Positions 27,075-34,921 of a stretch of 64,000 nucleotides of DNA are shown here, piece by piece (the stretch's first letter is position 1; each line of letters opens with the position of its first letter). The translations under genes and the position numbers were made by a program. Source of the DNA: Nocardioides marmoriginsengisoli (GTDB lineage Bacteria > Actinomycetota > Actinomycetes > Propionibacteriales > Nocardioidaceae); NCBI RefSeq assembly GCF_003725695.1, contig NZ_RJSE01000007.1:598552-662551 (forward strand). The letters run 5' to 3'. The notes beneath the pieces were generated by a model. The model searched no databases and was not told the origin of the DNA. It saw only the letters and a program-made list of their open reading frames with translations.

Positions 27075-29290
27075 TCGCGAACAGAAGGCGCTCCGACGAC
27101 GGGGCCGTCTTGATCCTCGCGCTGCTGGTGATCACGACCGTTGCGGTGGTCACCATGGCTCTACTGACGAGGGGGCAGGGGAACTTCAAGACGACCGTCG
27201 CATTGCGGTCGGTGGCGGCCAGTGCCTATGCGGCAGATGCCGCAGCTCAGGTAGCCATCACCAATCTCGAACTGGGTGCGGCTTCGACGAACAAGACGAT
27301 GCCCAACAAGTTCTTCCCGAGCCAGAGCCCTGCTTGGGTCTACAACGGCTACCTCGACGGAACCGGATGCTTCGGTTGGAACGAGGCGAGCGCACCTCAT
27401 ACAGCTCGTAACTCGTTCGTCATGAGCAATCTCTACCCCAAGACCGGGAGCCAGACAGCGGCGGCATCCGCTCGCGTCGACTGCACCTTGGTCGACGGGT
27501 CGGGCATCTTCGGCACGGGACCGGGCGCCGGGGTGGATTCCGGGAACGGACGCGCGCTGACCATTGTCGGTACCGCCTCGAGCGACGAGCTCAACGTCTC
27601 CGCGAAGTCCGGAGACTTCTTGGTCAGGGGTGGCATTCAGTCCGCCGCGAAGATGACCACGAACGGGCTCTTCACCAACAGCTCCGTGCAAGCCAGGTCG
27701 TGCTCTTCAGGAACTGCGGCAAACGTACAAAGTACCCCGGCAGTGGACTGCAACTACACCGGGGCCGTCACCGAGCCGAGCGGTATCACCAACCCGATCT
27801 CCTCCTTGCCCACGACGCTCCGCACGAAGAACGGCACCGTGCAGCACGACACGGGGGACTCGTGCAAGTTCCAGCCGGGCTACTACGACGACGCAGACGC
27901 ACTGACGAGCGCCACGGACGACTGCGCGACCTCCGTCTTCACACCGGGTCTGTACTACTTCGATTTCCACAACGACTCCACCGACAAGATGGCCAACGAG
28001 TTCGTGATGAATGACGCATCACCCTCGACCTCCGGAGGAAGCGTGTGGACGATCAGCAGGACCGTGATCGGCGGGACGCTTTCCAGTGACTCGGTCGTTC
28101 CGGGCAGGTGCGTCAGCCCGCTCGTCAGTCCTAGTGCGTCCGGAGTGCAGTTCGTCTTCGGCGGGACCAGTCGCATGTACGTTCCGATGAACGGGTCGGT
28201 CGAGCTCTGTGGCTCCTACAACGGTGGTGCGCCGCCCGTGGTGATCTACGGCCTGACGAGCGGAGACACCAACGCGCCCGATGAGCAGTTGAACCTGCCG
28301 ATGACCGCTGCCGCGACCACGGGGTCCAACCCGACCTTCACAGGGAACCCGAACTCGGCGTCCCTTCTGTCCAGCATCGCCACTGCGAGCGACAGCAATG
28401 CGGCGACCTGGGAGGCCGGGAACTCGAACAGCGACGTCAAGCTGAAGCTGACGGGTTTCGATGCAGCGGCCATTCCTGACGGTTCGATCCTCCAGAGCGC
28501 GACGCTCAAGATCGTCAACAGAACCACGGGTCTCGGGACCGCCACCTACGACCTGACGGTGGCCTCCGACGGAGCGCCGGACACCACCGGGACGATCCCG
28601 AAGAACGCAAGTTATGCCCCGAACACCTTCGATGTGACGAGCACGCTGAGCAAGGCCGTGCACGACGGCACGCTCGGGTCCGACCCGACCGTGACGATCG
28701 CGAAGACGAAGTTGAAGAACGTGAAGCTGGAGATCGACAAGGTCAGCCTGGACATCTCCTACATCACGCCCACGCTGCGCGGCCAGATCGATGACGCGGT
28801 CGTCGCTGGCAAGACCAACTGCGTCGCCACGCCGTCCTCGTCGTCCGTGCCGGGTGCTGATTCCTGCGAGTTCGTCTCGACCAAGACGAACGGCAATCCG
28901 AAGGCCACCTTCGTGATCCAGGGCCTGACCTACGCGCCGAAGGCGTCGTTCTACCTCAACCTGGCGAACAACGCATCGAGCGACGGACTGATCGCGCTCA
29001 AGTACGGCCTGGTCGCACGGAGCTTGAACTCGTCGGGATGGCCGAACTACACCTTCGCGGATCCTGTGGTCTCGATCCCGGACTCCGGGCCCGGTTTCGG
29101 GTCGAACGTGTCGATCGTCGACCTCAAGGTCTCGGTCTGCCCCTCGAGCGCTACCTGCAGTACGGGCGGGACACTGGCGCTGACCGTGCGGGTTCGGATC
29201 ACAGATCCGCCGATCACAGATCCGTTCAACCCTCCGACACTGTCGGGTGCCCGCAAGGTCGACATCATGTCCTGGAGTGAGCAGCGCTGA
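27071..29290 (+). CDS. very large minor pilin (PilX/GspK-like N-terminus)
   Basis: 739 residues from ATG 27071 (GGAGG upstream). The N-terminus RRSDDG|AVLILALLVITTVAVVT is prepilin-like but has no Glu at +5, as in GspK/PilX tip components. Behind the helix come about 700 residues of beta-rich sequence. One segment near 420-570 (LKLTGFDAAAIPDGSILQSA and following) looks like a jelly-roll carbohydrate-binding domain. Lacking Glu5 and too bulky for the filament, it probably caps the pilus and acts as tip adhesin. The binding role is inferred. Confidence 0.82.
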   Translation: MIANRRRSDDGAVLILALLVITTVAVVTMALLTRGQGNFKTTVALRSVAASAYAADAAAQVAITNLELGAASTNKTMPNKFFPSQSPAWVYNGYLDGTGCFGWNEASAPHTARNSFVMSNLYPKTGSQTAAASARVDCTLVDGSGIFGTGPGAGVDSGNGRALTIVGTASSDELNVSAKSGDFLVRGGIQSAAKMTTNGLFTNSSVQARSCSSGTAANVQSTPAVDCNYTGAVTEPSGITNPISSLPTTLRTKNGTVQHDTGDSCKFQPGYYDDADALTSATDDCATSVFTPGLYYFDFHNDSTDKMANEFVMNDASPSTSGGSVWTISRTVIGGTLSSDSVVPGRCVSPLVSPSASGVQFVFGGTSRMYVPMNGSVELCGSYNGGAPPVVIYGLTSGDTNAPDEQLNLPMTAAATTGSNPTFTGNPNSASLLSSIATASDSNAATWEAGNSNSDVKLKLTGFDAAAIPDGSILQSATLKIVNRTTGLGTATYDLTVASDGAPDTTGTIPKNASYAPNTFDVTSTLSKAVHDGTLGSDPTVTIAKTKLKNVKLEIDKVSLDISYITPTLRGQIDDAVVAGKTNCVATPSSSSVPGADSCEFVSTKTNGNPKATFVIQGLTYAPKASFYLNLANNASSDGLIALKYGLVARSLNSSGWPNYTFADPVVSIPDSGPGFGSNVSIVDLKVSVCPSSATCSTGGTLALTVRVRITDPPITDPFNPPTLSGARKVDIMSWSEQR

Positions 29291-30078
29291 CCGCCGACCA
29301 CGCGGAGGTCGTCGTCTACGCCGTCCTCTCCGGCCTGCTCGGCCTGGCCATCGGCTCGTTCCTCAACGTGGTCGCCTACCGCGTCCCGCGAGGCGAGTCG
29401 ATCGTCAGCCCGCCGTCGGCGTGCCCGCGCTGCGGGACCCCGATCCGGAACCGGCACAACGTCCCGGCGCTCGGCTGGCTGCTGCTGCGCGGGAGATGCT
29501 TCGACTGCCACGAGCCGATCAGCCCGCGCTACCCGCTGGTCGAGCTCGGCACCGGGCTGGCGTTCGCGGCGGTCGCGGTCCGGTTCGCCGACGAGCCGCG
29601 GCTGCTGCCGGCGTACCTGGCCTTCACCGCGATCGGGATCGCGCTGGCGTTGATCGACCTGGATGTGCGCCGGCTGCCGGACGTGATCGTGCTGCCGTCG
29701 TACCCGGTGCTGTTGGCGCTGCTCGCGATCGACGCGGACGGGCACGCCCTCCTGCGAGCCCTCTACGCCGGCGCAGCGCTGTTCGCGTTCTACTTCCTGA
29801 TCGCGATGGCCTCACCCGGGAGCATGGGCTTCGGGGACGTGAAGCTCTCCGGCGTGATCGGCGGCGTGCTCGGCTACCTGTCCTGGGGTGCGCTGCTGAC
29901 CGGGGCCTTCCTGGGCTTCGTCCTGGGTGCGCTGGTCGGCGTGCTGCTACTGGCGGTCGGGAAGGCGGGCCGGAAGACGGCGGTGCCGTTCGGGCCGTTC
30001 ATGCTGGTCGGGGCGTGGGTCGCGATCCTCGGGGCCAGTGGACTCGGGGAAGCGTACTTGCGATCTCTCGGGGCTTGA
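29287..30078 (+). CDS. pilD: prepilin peptidase / N-methyltransferase
   Basis: A24 aspartic protease of the inner membrane, 263 residues. The N-terminal GSFLNVVAYR motif is followed by the zinc pair CPRC...CFDC, and the catalytic aspartates lie in LIDLDVRRLPD and GFGDVKL. The first Met/Val-type codon (GTG 29368) would remove the first helix and half of the conserved GSFLNVV motif. The only better in-frame start after the stop at 29278 is CTG 29287, with GGAG nine bases upstream. This CTG overlaps the previous stop as CTGA, exactly like the ATGA overlaps elsewhere in the operon. It processes the pilins encoded here. Confidence 0.88.
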   Translation: MTADHAEVVVYAVLSGLLGLAIGSFLNVVAYRVPRGESIVSPPSACPRCGTPIRNRHNVPALGWLLLRGRCFDCHEPISPRYPLVELGTGLAFAAVAVRFADEPRLLPAYLAFTAIGIALALIDLDVRRLPDVIVLPSYPVLLALLAIDADGHALLRALYAGAALFAFYFLIAMASPGSMGFGDVKLSGVIGGVLGYLSWGALLTGAFLGFVLGALVGVLLLAVGKAGRKTAVPFGPFMLVGAWVAILGASGLGEAYLRSLGA

Positions 30079-30080
30079 TG

Positions 30081-30109
30081 GTCGAGCAACGTTGCTCATG
30101 TTGCTCGAC
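30081..30109 (+). terminator. terminator after pilD
   Basis: GTCGAGCAAC pairs with GTTGCTCGAC over a nine-base loop, starting two bases after the stop codon. No strong T run follows. Confidence 0.65.
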
Positions 30110-30420
30110 GAGATTGATACTCCGATGTGACGCGGCATTGCCATCCGCATTCGCTGCGCCTGTGCCCAGCCCTAGGAAAGCCTTGGGGTCGCCAGAAGTC
30201 GACTGCGTCTGCGCATCTCTGCTGGGAGGCGCGAAGTTCGGCGAGCGTTGATCGTTGCTGGCACTCGCGAATCTTCGGGAATGGCTGAAGAAGGGTTGTG
30301 TTCAGATCAACGCCGCGGGGGTGGTCAAAGACCGGCGTGGGCCGATTGTCCGGGCTTCGTGAGGGACCACTTCGCTAGGTTTGGAATCGCTATCACCCTG
30401 CCTAGACCTCCGGAGACTCC
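30110..30420. other. gene-free stretch at the start of a lower-GC patch
   Basis: About 310 bases with no convincing gene. Near the right end, TTTGGA (30381) and TAGACC (30403) are spaced like -35 and -10 boxes for the next gene; the second is part of a CTAGACCTCC copy at 30402. I cannot identify any remnant gene here. Confidence 0.45.
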
Positions 30421-30972
30421 ATGACGAGGCCAACTGCTGTCTTCCGAATGTCGCCGCAGTCGGATCAGCAGAATCCTGGGCTAGCCGTTGGACACCCCCT
30501 GAACGAGGGAGTCGATTGGAGGGCATTCACTCGATATGCCCGTGACGGAGACCCGTCGAACCCTGAACCGTGGAAGTTCTTCGTGAAGACCAACGGTCCC
30601 TTGGATACGGTTTGGCCCGGTTCTGAGCCGGTAGTTTCGACAAGGTTGCGTTCCGTGCTCGAACCTTTGGTGGGGCACGCTGCACAGTTCCTTCCGGTCA
30701 CGATCAACGACGACACGTTCTGGGTGATCAAGGTCAATCTCGTTGTAGACGCATTGGATCTGGAGCGCACGGAGTTCTTCCGCAGCGATGGAGCGATCCA
30801 TGAATTCGAGAAGCCAGTTTGGATCGGCAATCGGATCGAGAGTCCAGCGCTCTTCCGCATTCCAATGCATGAGTTCAGGCACAAGTTCTTCGCGACTGCC
30901 GAGGTCAAGGAGGCCTACGAGGCCTCGGGATGTGGCGGCATGAGGTTCTGGTTCCCGGGTGAAGTGATCTGA
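30421..30972 (+). CDS. Imm11/DUF1629-like immunity-type protein
   Basis: 183 residues. The C-terminal 110 residues follow the Imm11 (DUF1629) pattern: FLPVTINDDTFWVIKVNLVV, then DALDLERTEFFRSDG, IFRIP-like SPALFRIP and FATAEVKEAYEASGCGGMRF. Such proteins often protect against polymorphic toxins. No toxin gene is in the window, so this could be an orphan immunity gene or have another role. ATG 30421 has CCGGAG upstream. Base composition is visibly lower in GC than in neighbours, suggesting transfer. Confidence 0.75.
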   Translation: MTRPTAVFRMSPQSDQQNPGLAVGHPLNEGVDWRAFTRYARDGDPSNPEPWKFFVKTNGPLDTVWPGSEPVVSTRLRSVLEPLVGHAAQFLPVTINDDTFWVIKVNLVVDALDLERTEFFRSDGAIHEFEKPVWIGNRIESPALFRIPMHEFRHKFFATAEVKEAYEASGCGGMRFWFPGEVI

Positions 30973-30974
30973 CA

Positions 30975-31484
30975 GTGTCTGGCGACAACAGAATCTACGA
31001 ATCCACCGCAGGCGACGGTCTGGGTAGCGACTCGGGCATCATCGCAGTCGTGGACGCGCACGACCTCGATGGGTTTCTAGAGGAGTCACGACGGGGATGG
31101 GACGGCACTGATCTCCTGCCGACCGGCGGGTTGTTCACGACGCAAGGCGCGTTGATCAGCGTTGGTGGCGCGGACGTCTTCGCCTGGCGAGCCATGGGAA
31201 CCAGCGTCGAGGTGACTGAGTTGGAGATCGCACTTGACGACGATGAGACCACCAATTGGAAGTCGCTAGGAGTAGTGCCGACTCGGAAGGGGATCCTCCT
31301 GGTCGGAGGGCCTGAGGCCCTGGTTCATTACGTTCCGTGCCCGCCGAATCGGCCGGTAGATGTCCAGAGCATGTGGCTCGCGTTGACCGTTCGACCGGGA
31401 CTTGTAGAGCTTGTTCTCGGAACCAGTCGTGCGTCTGAGTACCCAACCAGTTTGAAACTGGTACACCGCAACGTGTCGTACTGA
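30975..31484 (+). CDS. hypothetical protein paired with the Imm11-like gene
   Basis: 169 residues from GTG 30975, two bases after the preceding stop, so probably co-transcribed. I do not recognise a family. The sequence is acidic at the N-terminus and rich in beta-type segments (GIIAVVDAHDLDGFLEESRR, LPTGGLFTTQGALISVGG), with no signal peptide or membrane segment. It shares the lower GC content of the previous gene. It could be a second immunity-type protein; this is only a guess from context. Confidence 0.65.
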   Translation: MSGDNRIYESTAGDGLGSDSGIIAVVDAHDLDGFLEESRRGWDGTDLLPTGGLFTTQGALISVGGADVFAWRAMGTSVEVTELEIALDDDETTNWKSLGVVPTRKGILLVGGPEALVHYVPCPPNRPVDVQSMWLALTVRPGLVELVLGTSRASEYPTSLKLVHRNVSY

Positions 31485-31542
31485 TCTTCGAAGCGCCCAT
31501 CGGGGCGGTGCGGGCGTCTCGGCGTCCGAGCTCCGGGAGTCC

Positions 31543-31719
31543 TTAGCGCTGCTCGAAGCAGAGCAGGCAGGAGTGCGGGTTGTGCTGGATGTTCGCGCGG
31601 TGCAGGCGGTCGCAGTGCCCGAACAGGTCGGCGAGCTCGCGCTCCGCGGCGGCGATCGCGGTCAGGGCAATCGGGGCCTCGAGGTCCTCGGGCCCGGTGT
31701 AGCTGGCTACTGCGCTCAT
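31543..31719 (-). CDS. small conserved-looking protein with C-terminal CxxC
   Basis: 58 residues from ATG 31719, with GGGAGGG upstream. It is helical and acidic (IALTAIAAAERELADLFGHC) and ends HSCLLCFEQR; the single CxxC plus nearby His and Cys suggest a metal site. Small proteins of this kind are common in actinobacteria without known function. Confidence 0.6.
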   Translation of the reverse strand: MSAVASYTGPEDLEAPIALTAIAAAERELADLFGHCDRLHRANIQHNPHSCLLCFEQR

Positions 31720-31828
31720 GGGGTTCCCTCCCGCTGGCAATCTCCTGGTGCCTCGTCGTCCAGTGACGAGCCACTTCAGGATGCCATAAAACGGACAAAA
31801 GGGATACGAAGTTCGACCGAAAAGGGCA

Positions 31829-31861
31829 AAGGCGGCGACCCCCGTTGCCTGCCGCCGCCTT
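31829..31861 (-). terminator. terminator of the sigma-factor operon
   Basis: AAGGCGGCG/CGCCGCCTT stem downstream of the minus-strand gene ending at 31882, followed on that strand by a T-rich TTTGCCCTTTT. Confidence 0.75.
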
Positions 31862-31881
31862 GGGGCCCGTGGCCCAAACCG

Positions 31882-32649
31882 TCAGCCGGCAGGCGTGGTC
31901 GTCGTCTGGGTGGCGTGCGGGTGCGGCTTCTTGGTCTGCTTGACCTTCTTGGTGGGCTGCGTCGGGTGCGGCTTCTTCGTCGGCTCCGCGCCCGCGGACT
32001 CCGACGGGTCCGTGTCCGGGCCGATCAGCCCGTCGCAGTACGCGCCGATCTGCTCCTTGCCGCCCGCAGCGGCCGCCAGAGCGCTGAACGCCGGGTTGTC
32101 GAGCGCCTTGCCCGGGTTGTCCGCGACGCCCGCCTGATAGGCGTTGCAGAGGCCCTTGAGGGACGGTGACGGGGCCGTGGTCGCCTTCGGGCCGGACGGC
32201 GAGGAGGTCTTGGTCGGCTTGCCCGGCGCCGGCTTGTCGCTCGGGCGTCCCGGCGCCTTCTTGCCCGGCGTGTGGGTCGCGTGCGCGGGCGGCTTCGGCT
32301 TCGGGTCGTCGTTCTTCTGGCCGGGCAGGTGGCCGGTACTGGCCGCGAAGGCGACCCCGCCGCCAGCGAGCAGGACCGCGGTGCCGGCGGCGACCGCCAC
32401 CTTCGCGGCCGCGAGCCGGGCCAGGGTGGCCTGGAGCAGGCTGCGTCGTACCGGGGCTGCGACCGGGCTGAGCTGCACGGTGCGGAACATCGCGACCGTG
32501 TCGGCCTCGCGGTTGAGCTCGAAGTTGGTCGGCGGCGCGGTGGCCGCGTCCAGGATCTTGTCGACGGACGCCGTACCGGACGCGCCGGTTCGGTCCAGGG
32601 CGCGCTCTGCCGCACGGCGGCTCAGGCGCTTCTCACGTCGGGTAGTCAT
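31882..32649 (-). CDS. single-pass membrane protein partner of the ECF sigma factor
   Basis: 255 residues: a cytoplasmic N-terminus (about 1-78) with many basic residues, one TM (VAVAAGTAVLLAGGGVAFAA), then an extracytoplasmic Pro/Lys/Thr-rich part with a small domain (GLCNAYQAGVADNPGKALDN) containing two Cys. Its ATG overlaps the sigma-gene stop as ATGA. Position and topology suggest an anti-sigma factor or sensor. No HxxxCxxC zinc motif is present, so it is not a classic ZAS anti-sigma protein. Confidence 0.8.
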   Translation of the reverse strand: MTTRREKRLSRRAAERALDRTGASGTASVDKILDAATAPPTNFELNREADTVAMFRTVQLSPVAAPVRRSLLQATLARLAAAKVAVAAGTAVLLAGGGVAFAASTGHLPGQKNDDPKPKPPAHATHTPGKKAPGRPSDKPAPGKPTKTSSPSGPKATTAPSPSLKGLCNAYQAGVADNPGKALDNPAFSALAAAAGGKEQIGAYCDGLIGPDTDPSESAGAEPTKKPHPTQPTKKVKQTKKPHPHATQTTTTPAG

Positions 32650-33239
32650 CTCAACTCCTCAGCGGTTGAGGGACCGGATTTGTCACCGGGCGGGCGCGCG
32701 GCCCGCTTGGCGAGCGTGCGCAGGCCCCGGTACGCCGCCGTACGGACGGCGCCCGGGCTGCGGCCGAGGATCTTGCCCGCTGCCTTCGCGTCGAGCCCCA
32801 TCACGGCCCGCAGGAGCACGGCCTCGGCCTGCTCGGGCGGCAGCGAGCCGATCAGCTCGATCGCGTCCGCGGTGGAGAGGATCTCGGCCACGGCCGACTC
32901 GACGTCCTCGAGCGTCGGGCGGTCCGGGAAGTCCTCGATCGGTCCGGCCGTGACCGGTCGCCGGCCCTTGGTGCGCAGGTGGTCCAGCGCGCGGTGCCGG
33001 CCGATCGTGGTGACCCAGCCGCGGAACCCGTCGGCGTCGCCGGAGAACTTCGCCAGGTCACGGCAGACGTGCGCCCAGGTGTCCGAGGAGACGTCCTCGG
33101 CGTCGTTCTGGCCGACCAGGGCGCTCAGGTAGCGCACCAGGCGTGGCTGGATGCTGCGGTACATGATCCGGAACGCCTCGTCGTCGCCGCGCAACATGCG
33201 TTGCACGACGTCATCATGCGGGTCTTCGGCGCGGGCCAC
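32646..33239 (-). CDS. ECF RNA polymerase sigma factor
   Basis: 197 residues from GTG 33239. Region 2 is DEAFRIMYRSIQPRLVRYLS through DAEDVSSDTWAHVCRDL and GWVTTIGRHRALDHLR. Region 4 is LPPEQAEAVLLRAVMGLDAK followed by a helix-turn-helix (LGRSPGAVRTAAYRGLRTL). The start is chosen by family length; no ribosome site is visible. TAGAAA lies seven bases upstream on the minus strand, so the message may be leaderless. It is coupled to the membrane protein downstream, which probably controls it. Confidence 0.9.
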   Translation of the reverse strand: MARAEDPHDDVVQRMLRGDDEAFRIMYRSIQPRLVRYLSALVGQNDAEDVSSDTWAHVCRDLAKFSGDADGFRGWVTTIGRHRALDHLRTKGRRPVTAGPIEDFPDRPTLEDVESAVAEILSTADAIELIGSLPPEQAEAVLLRAVMGLDAKAAGKILGRSPGAVRTAAYRGLRTLAKRAARPPGDKSGPSTAEELR

Positions 33240-33638
33240 AGGGCCGTTTCTACGCCATCGAGCGTCCGGTGCGCCGCAGAACCGCGATGTCTCGGCGCGA
33301 ATCACATGAAGAACGCCCCATCAGCTTCTGGAAGCTGACGGGGCGTTCGCGGTTCGGTCTCGGGTCCGAACCAGGACCAACTAAACACCGGAAACGGCCC
33401 GGATGCACGCCGCCGGCGGAGATCAGTCTCGAATGTCTAGGCCTCCGAAACGGGCCTGTGACACTGGCGTTCGAAAATGCGCTGACCTTGGACGAGCGCT
33501 GTCTGAAGGGTCCGAAATGCCGCGGTGCCGGTCGCCCGTCGGTGCCTCCGAATTTGGGAGATGCCGTTCCACGCTCCACAATGGGAGGCTACGAAACCGA
33601 TCGCGGGCACGACCCGTGGAGTCAGCGAGGGTCCCAAC
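33240..33638. other. divergent intergenic region with RNA-like structure
   Basis: A 399-bp gap between the sigma-factor gene (minus) and the LCP gene (plus). It has a long near-perfect inverted repeat (33311-33348), an adjacent GGTTCGG/CCGAACC hairpin (33351-33372) and a CTAGGCCTCC variant of the recurring motif at 33436. I see no supported gene. Confidence 0.5.
33311..33348. repeat. 18-bp inverted repeat in the sigma/LCP gap
   Basis: Arms 33311-33328 and 33331-33348 (GAACGCCCC...CAGCTTC) pair at 17 of 18 positions around TG. It looks like a terminator but has no gene ending next to it on either strand. Confidence 0.8.
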
Positions 33639-34832
33639 GTGTCGGAGGCTGCACCGCGTCATCGCGTGCGATCCCCTCGATCCCGCATCATCCTCAAACG
33701 GGTCGGCATCGGCTTCGCCGTCTTCCTGATGGCGCTCACGCTGTTCGCGGTCTACGAGTACAAGAAGCTCCAGGGCAACATCGACACCGTCGAGTTCGAC
33801 CCCGACCCGCGGCCGGCCGCGGTGGCGCCGAAGGCGATCAACATCCTGGTGATGGGATCGGACACCCGTGACGGCGCGAACGGCAAGGGGATCGGCGGCG
33901 ACACCCCGGGCCTCTCCGACACCACGATGATCCTGCACCTCTCGGCGAACCGGAAGTTCGCGTACGGCGTCAGCCTGCCCCGCGACGCGATGGTGATGCG
34001 GCCCAGCTGCCGGCGCAAGGACGGCAACGGCAAGGACCCCGGCGGCCTCACCATGTTCAACACCGCGTACGCCGTCGGCGGACCCGCGTACACCGTCAAG
34101 ACCGTCGAGCGGTTGACCGGCATCCGGATGGACCACTTCGTGGTCGTCGACTTCGTCGGGTTCAAGGCGATGGTCAACGCGATCCACGGCGTCAAGATCT
34201 GCGTGCCGACCGAGGTCAACGACACCGTCGGCAACATCAACCTCCCGGCCGGCACCTACACGGTCACCGGCCAGCAGGCGCTCGACTACGTCCGGGTCCG
34301 GCACGACATCGGGGCGCCGACCGGTGACATCGGCCGGATGAAGCGGCAGCAGTCGTTCATCGCCGCGATGATCAAGAAGGTCATCTCCGCGGGCACCCTG
34401 ACCAACCCGATCCGGACCCTCAACTTCCTCGAGGCCGCCACCGAGTCGCTCACCACCGACCCGGAGTTCGCGAACCTCAAGCAGCTCGCGTCCCTGGGCA
34501 ACTCCCTCAAGAACATCGGCCTGGACAACGTCCAGTTCATCACCGTGCCGTTCCAGGAGTACGCCCCCGACCCGAACCGGGTGGAGTGGTCCTCGGACGC
34601 GACCGCGCTCTGGTCGCTGATCAAGCGCGACAAGAACATCGGCGCCCGCTTCAACGACGGTGCGGTCAGCCCCGGGTCGGGGACCACGCCGTCCGCCAAC
34701 GCGTCGTCGACGCCGAGCGGGAACGCCTCCGGGACGCCGTCGGGCAACGCCAGCAACACCCCGTCGAGCAAGCCGACGAAGTCCCAGGCCGAGAAGGACG
34801 CCGAAGCCGAGGCTGCGGGGCTCTGCACCTGA
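33639..34832 (+). CDS. LytR-CpsA-Psr (LCP) family cell-wall glycopolymer ligase
   Basis: 397 residues from GTG 33639 (GAGGG eight bases upstream). A short cytoplasmic N-terminus and one TM (VGIGFAVFLMALTLFAVYEY) lead to the LCP domain: INILVMGSDTRDG, a GVSLPRDAMV strand and the C-terminal arginine motif (DYVRVRHD). The C-terminus is a low-complexity tail with TPSGNAS-type repeats. LCP enzymes attach polyprenyl-linked polymers (arabinogalactan, teichoic or capsular type) to peptidoglycan outside the membrane. The polymer here is unknown. Confidence 0.92.
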   Translation: MSEAAPRHRVRSPRSRIILKRVGIGFAVFLMALTLFAVYEYKKLQGNIDTVEFDPDPRPAAVAPKAINILVMGSDTRDGANGKGIGGDTPGLSDTTMILHLSANRKFAYGVSLPRDAMVMRPSCRRKDGNGKDPGGLTMFNTAYAVGGPAYTVKTVERLTGIRMDHFVVVDFVGFKAMVNAIHGVKICVPTEVNDTVGNINLPAGTYTVTGQQALDYVRVRHDIGAPTGDIGRMKRQQSFIAAMIKKVISAGTLTNPIRTLNFLEAATESLTTDPEFANLKQLASLGNSLKNIGLDNVQFITVPFQEYAPDPNRVEWSSDATALWSLIKRDKNIGARFNDGAVSPGSGTTPSANASSTPSGNASGTPSGNASNTPSSKPTKSQAEKDAEAEAAGLCT

Positions 34833-34921
34833 CCGGTTCGCTACTCGTCGGTAGCGTGGCTGGCCGGATAAATCGCTTGCCTGTGCACGATGAGTTGTGC
34901 GTTACCGGTTCGTTATGCAAG

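Noticed and set aside
30481-30882. Minus-strand frames opposite the Imm11-like gene
   Set aside because: They have no motif or ribosome site, while the plus-strand product matches a known family pattern.
30079-31484. Integrated mobile element
   Set aside because: Lower GC hints at transfer, but there is no integrase, transposase, flanking direct repeat or tRNA boundary.
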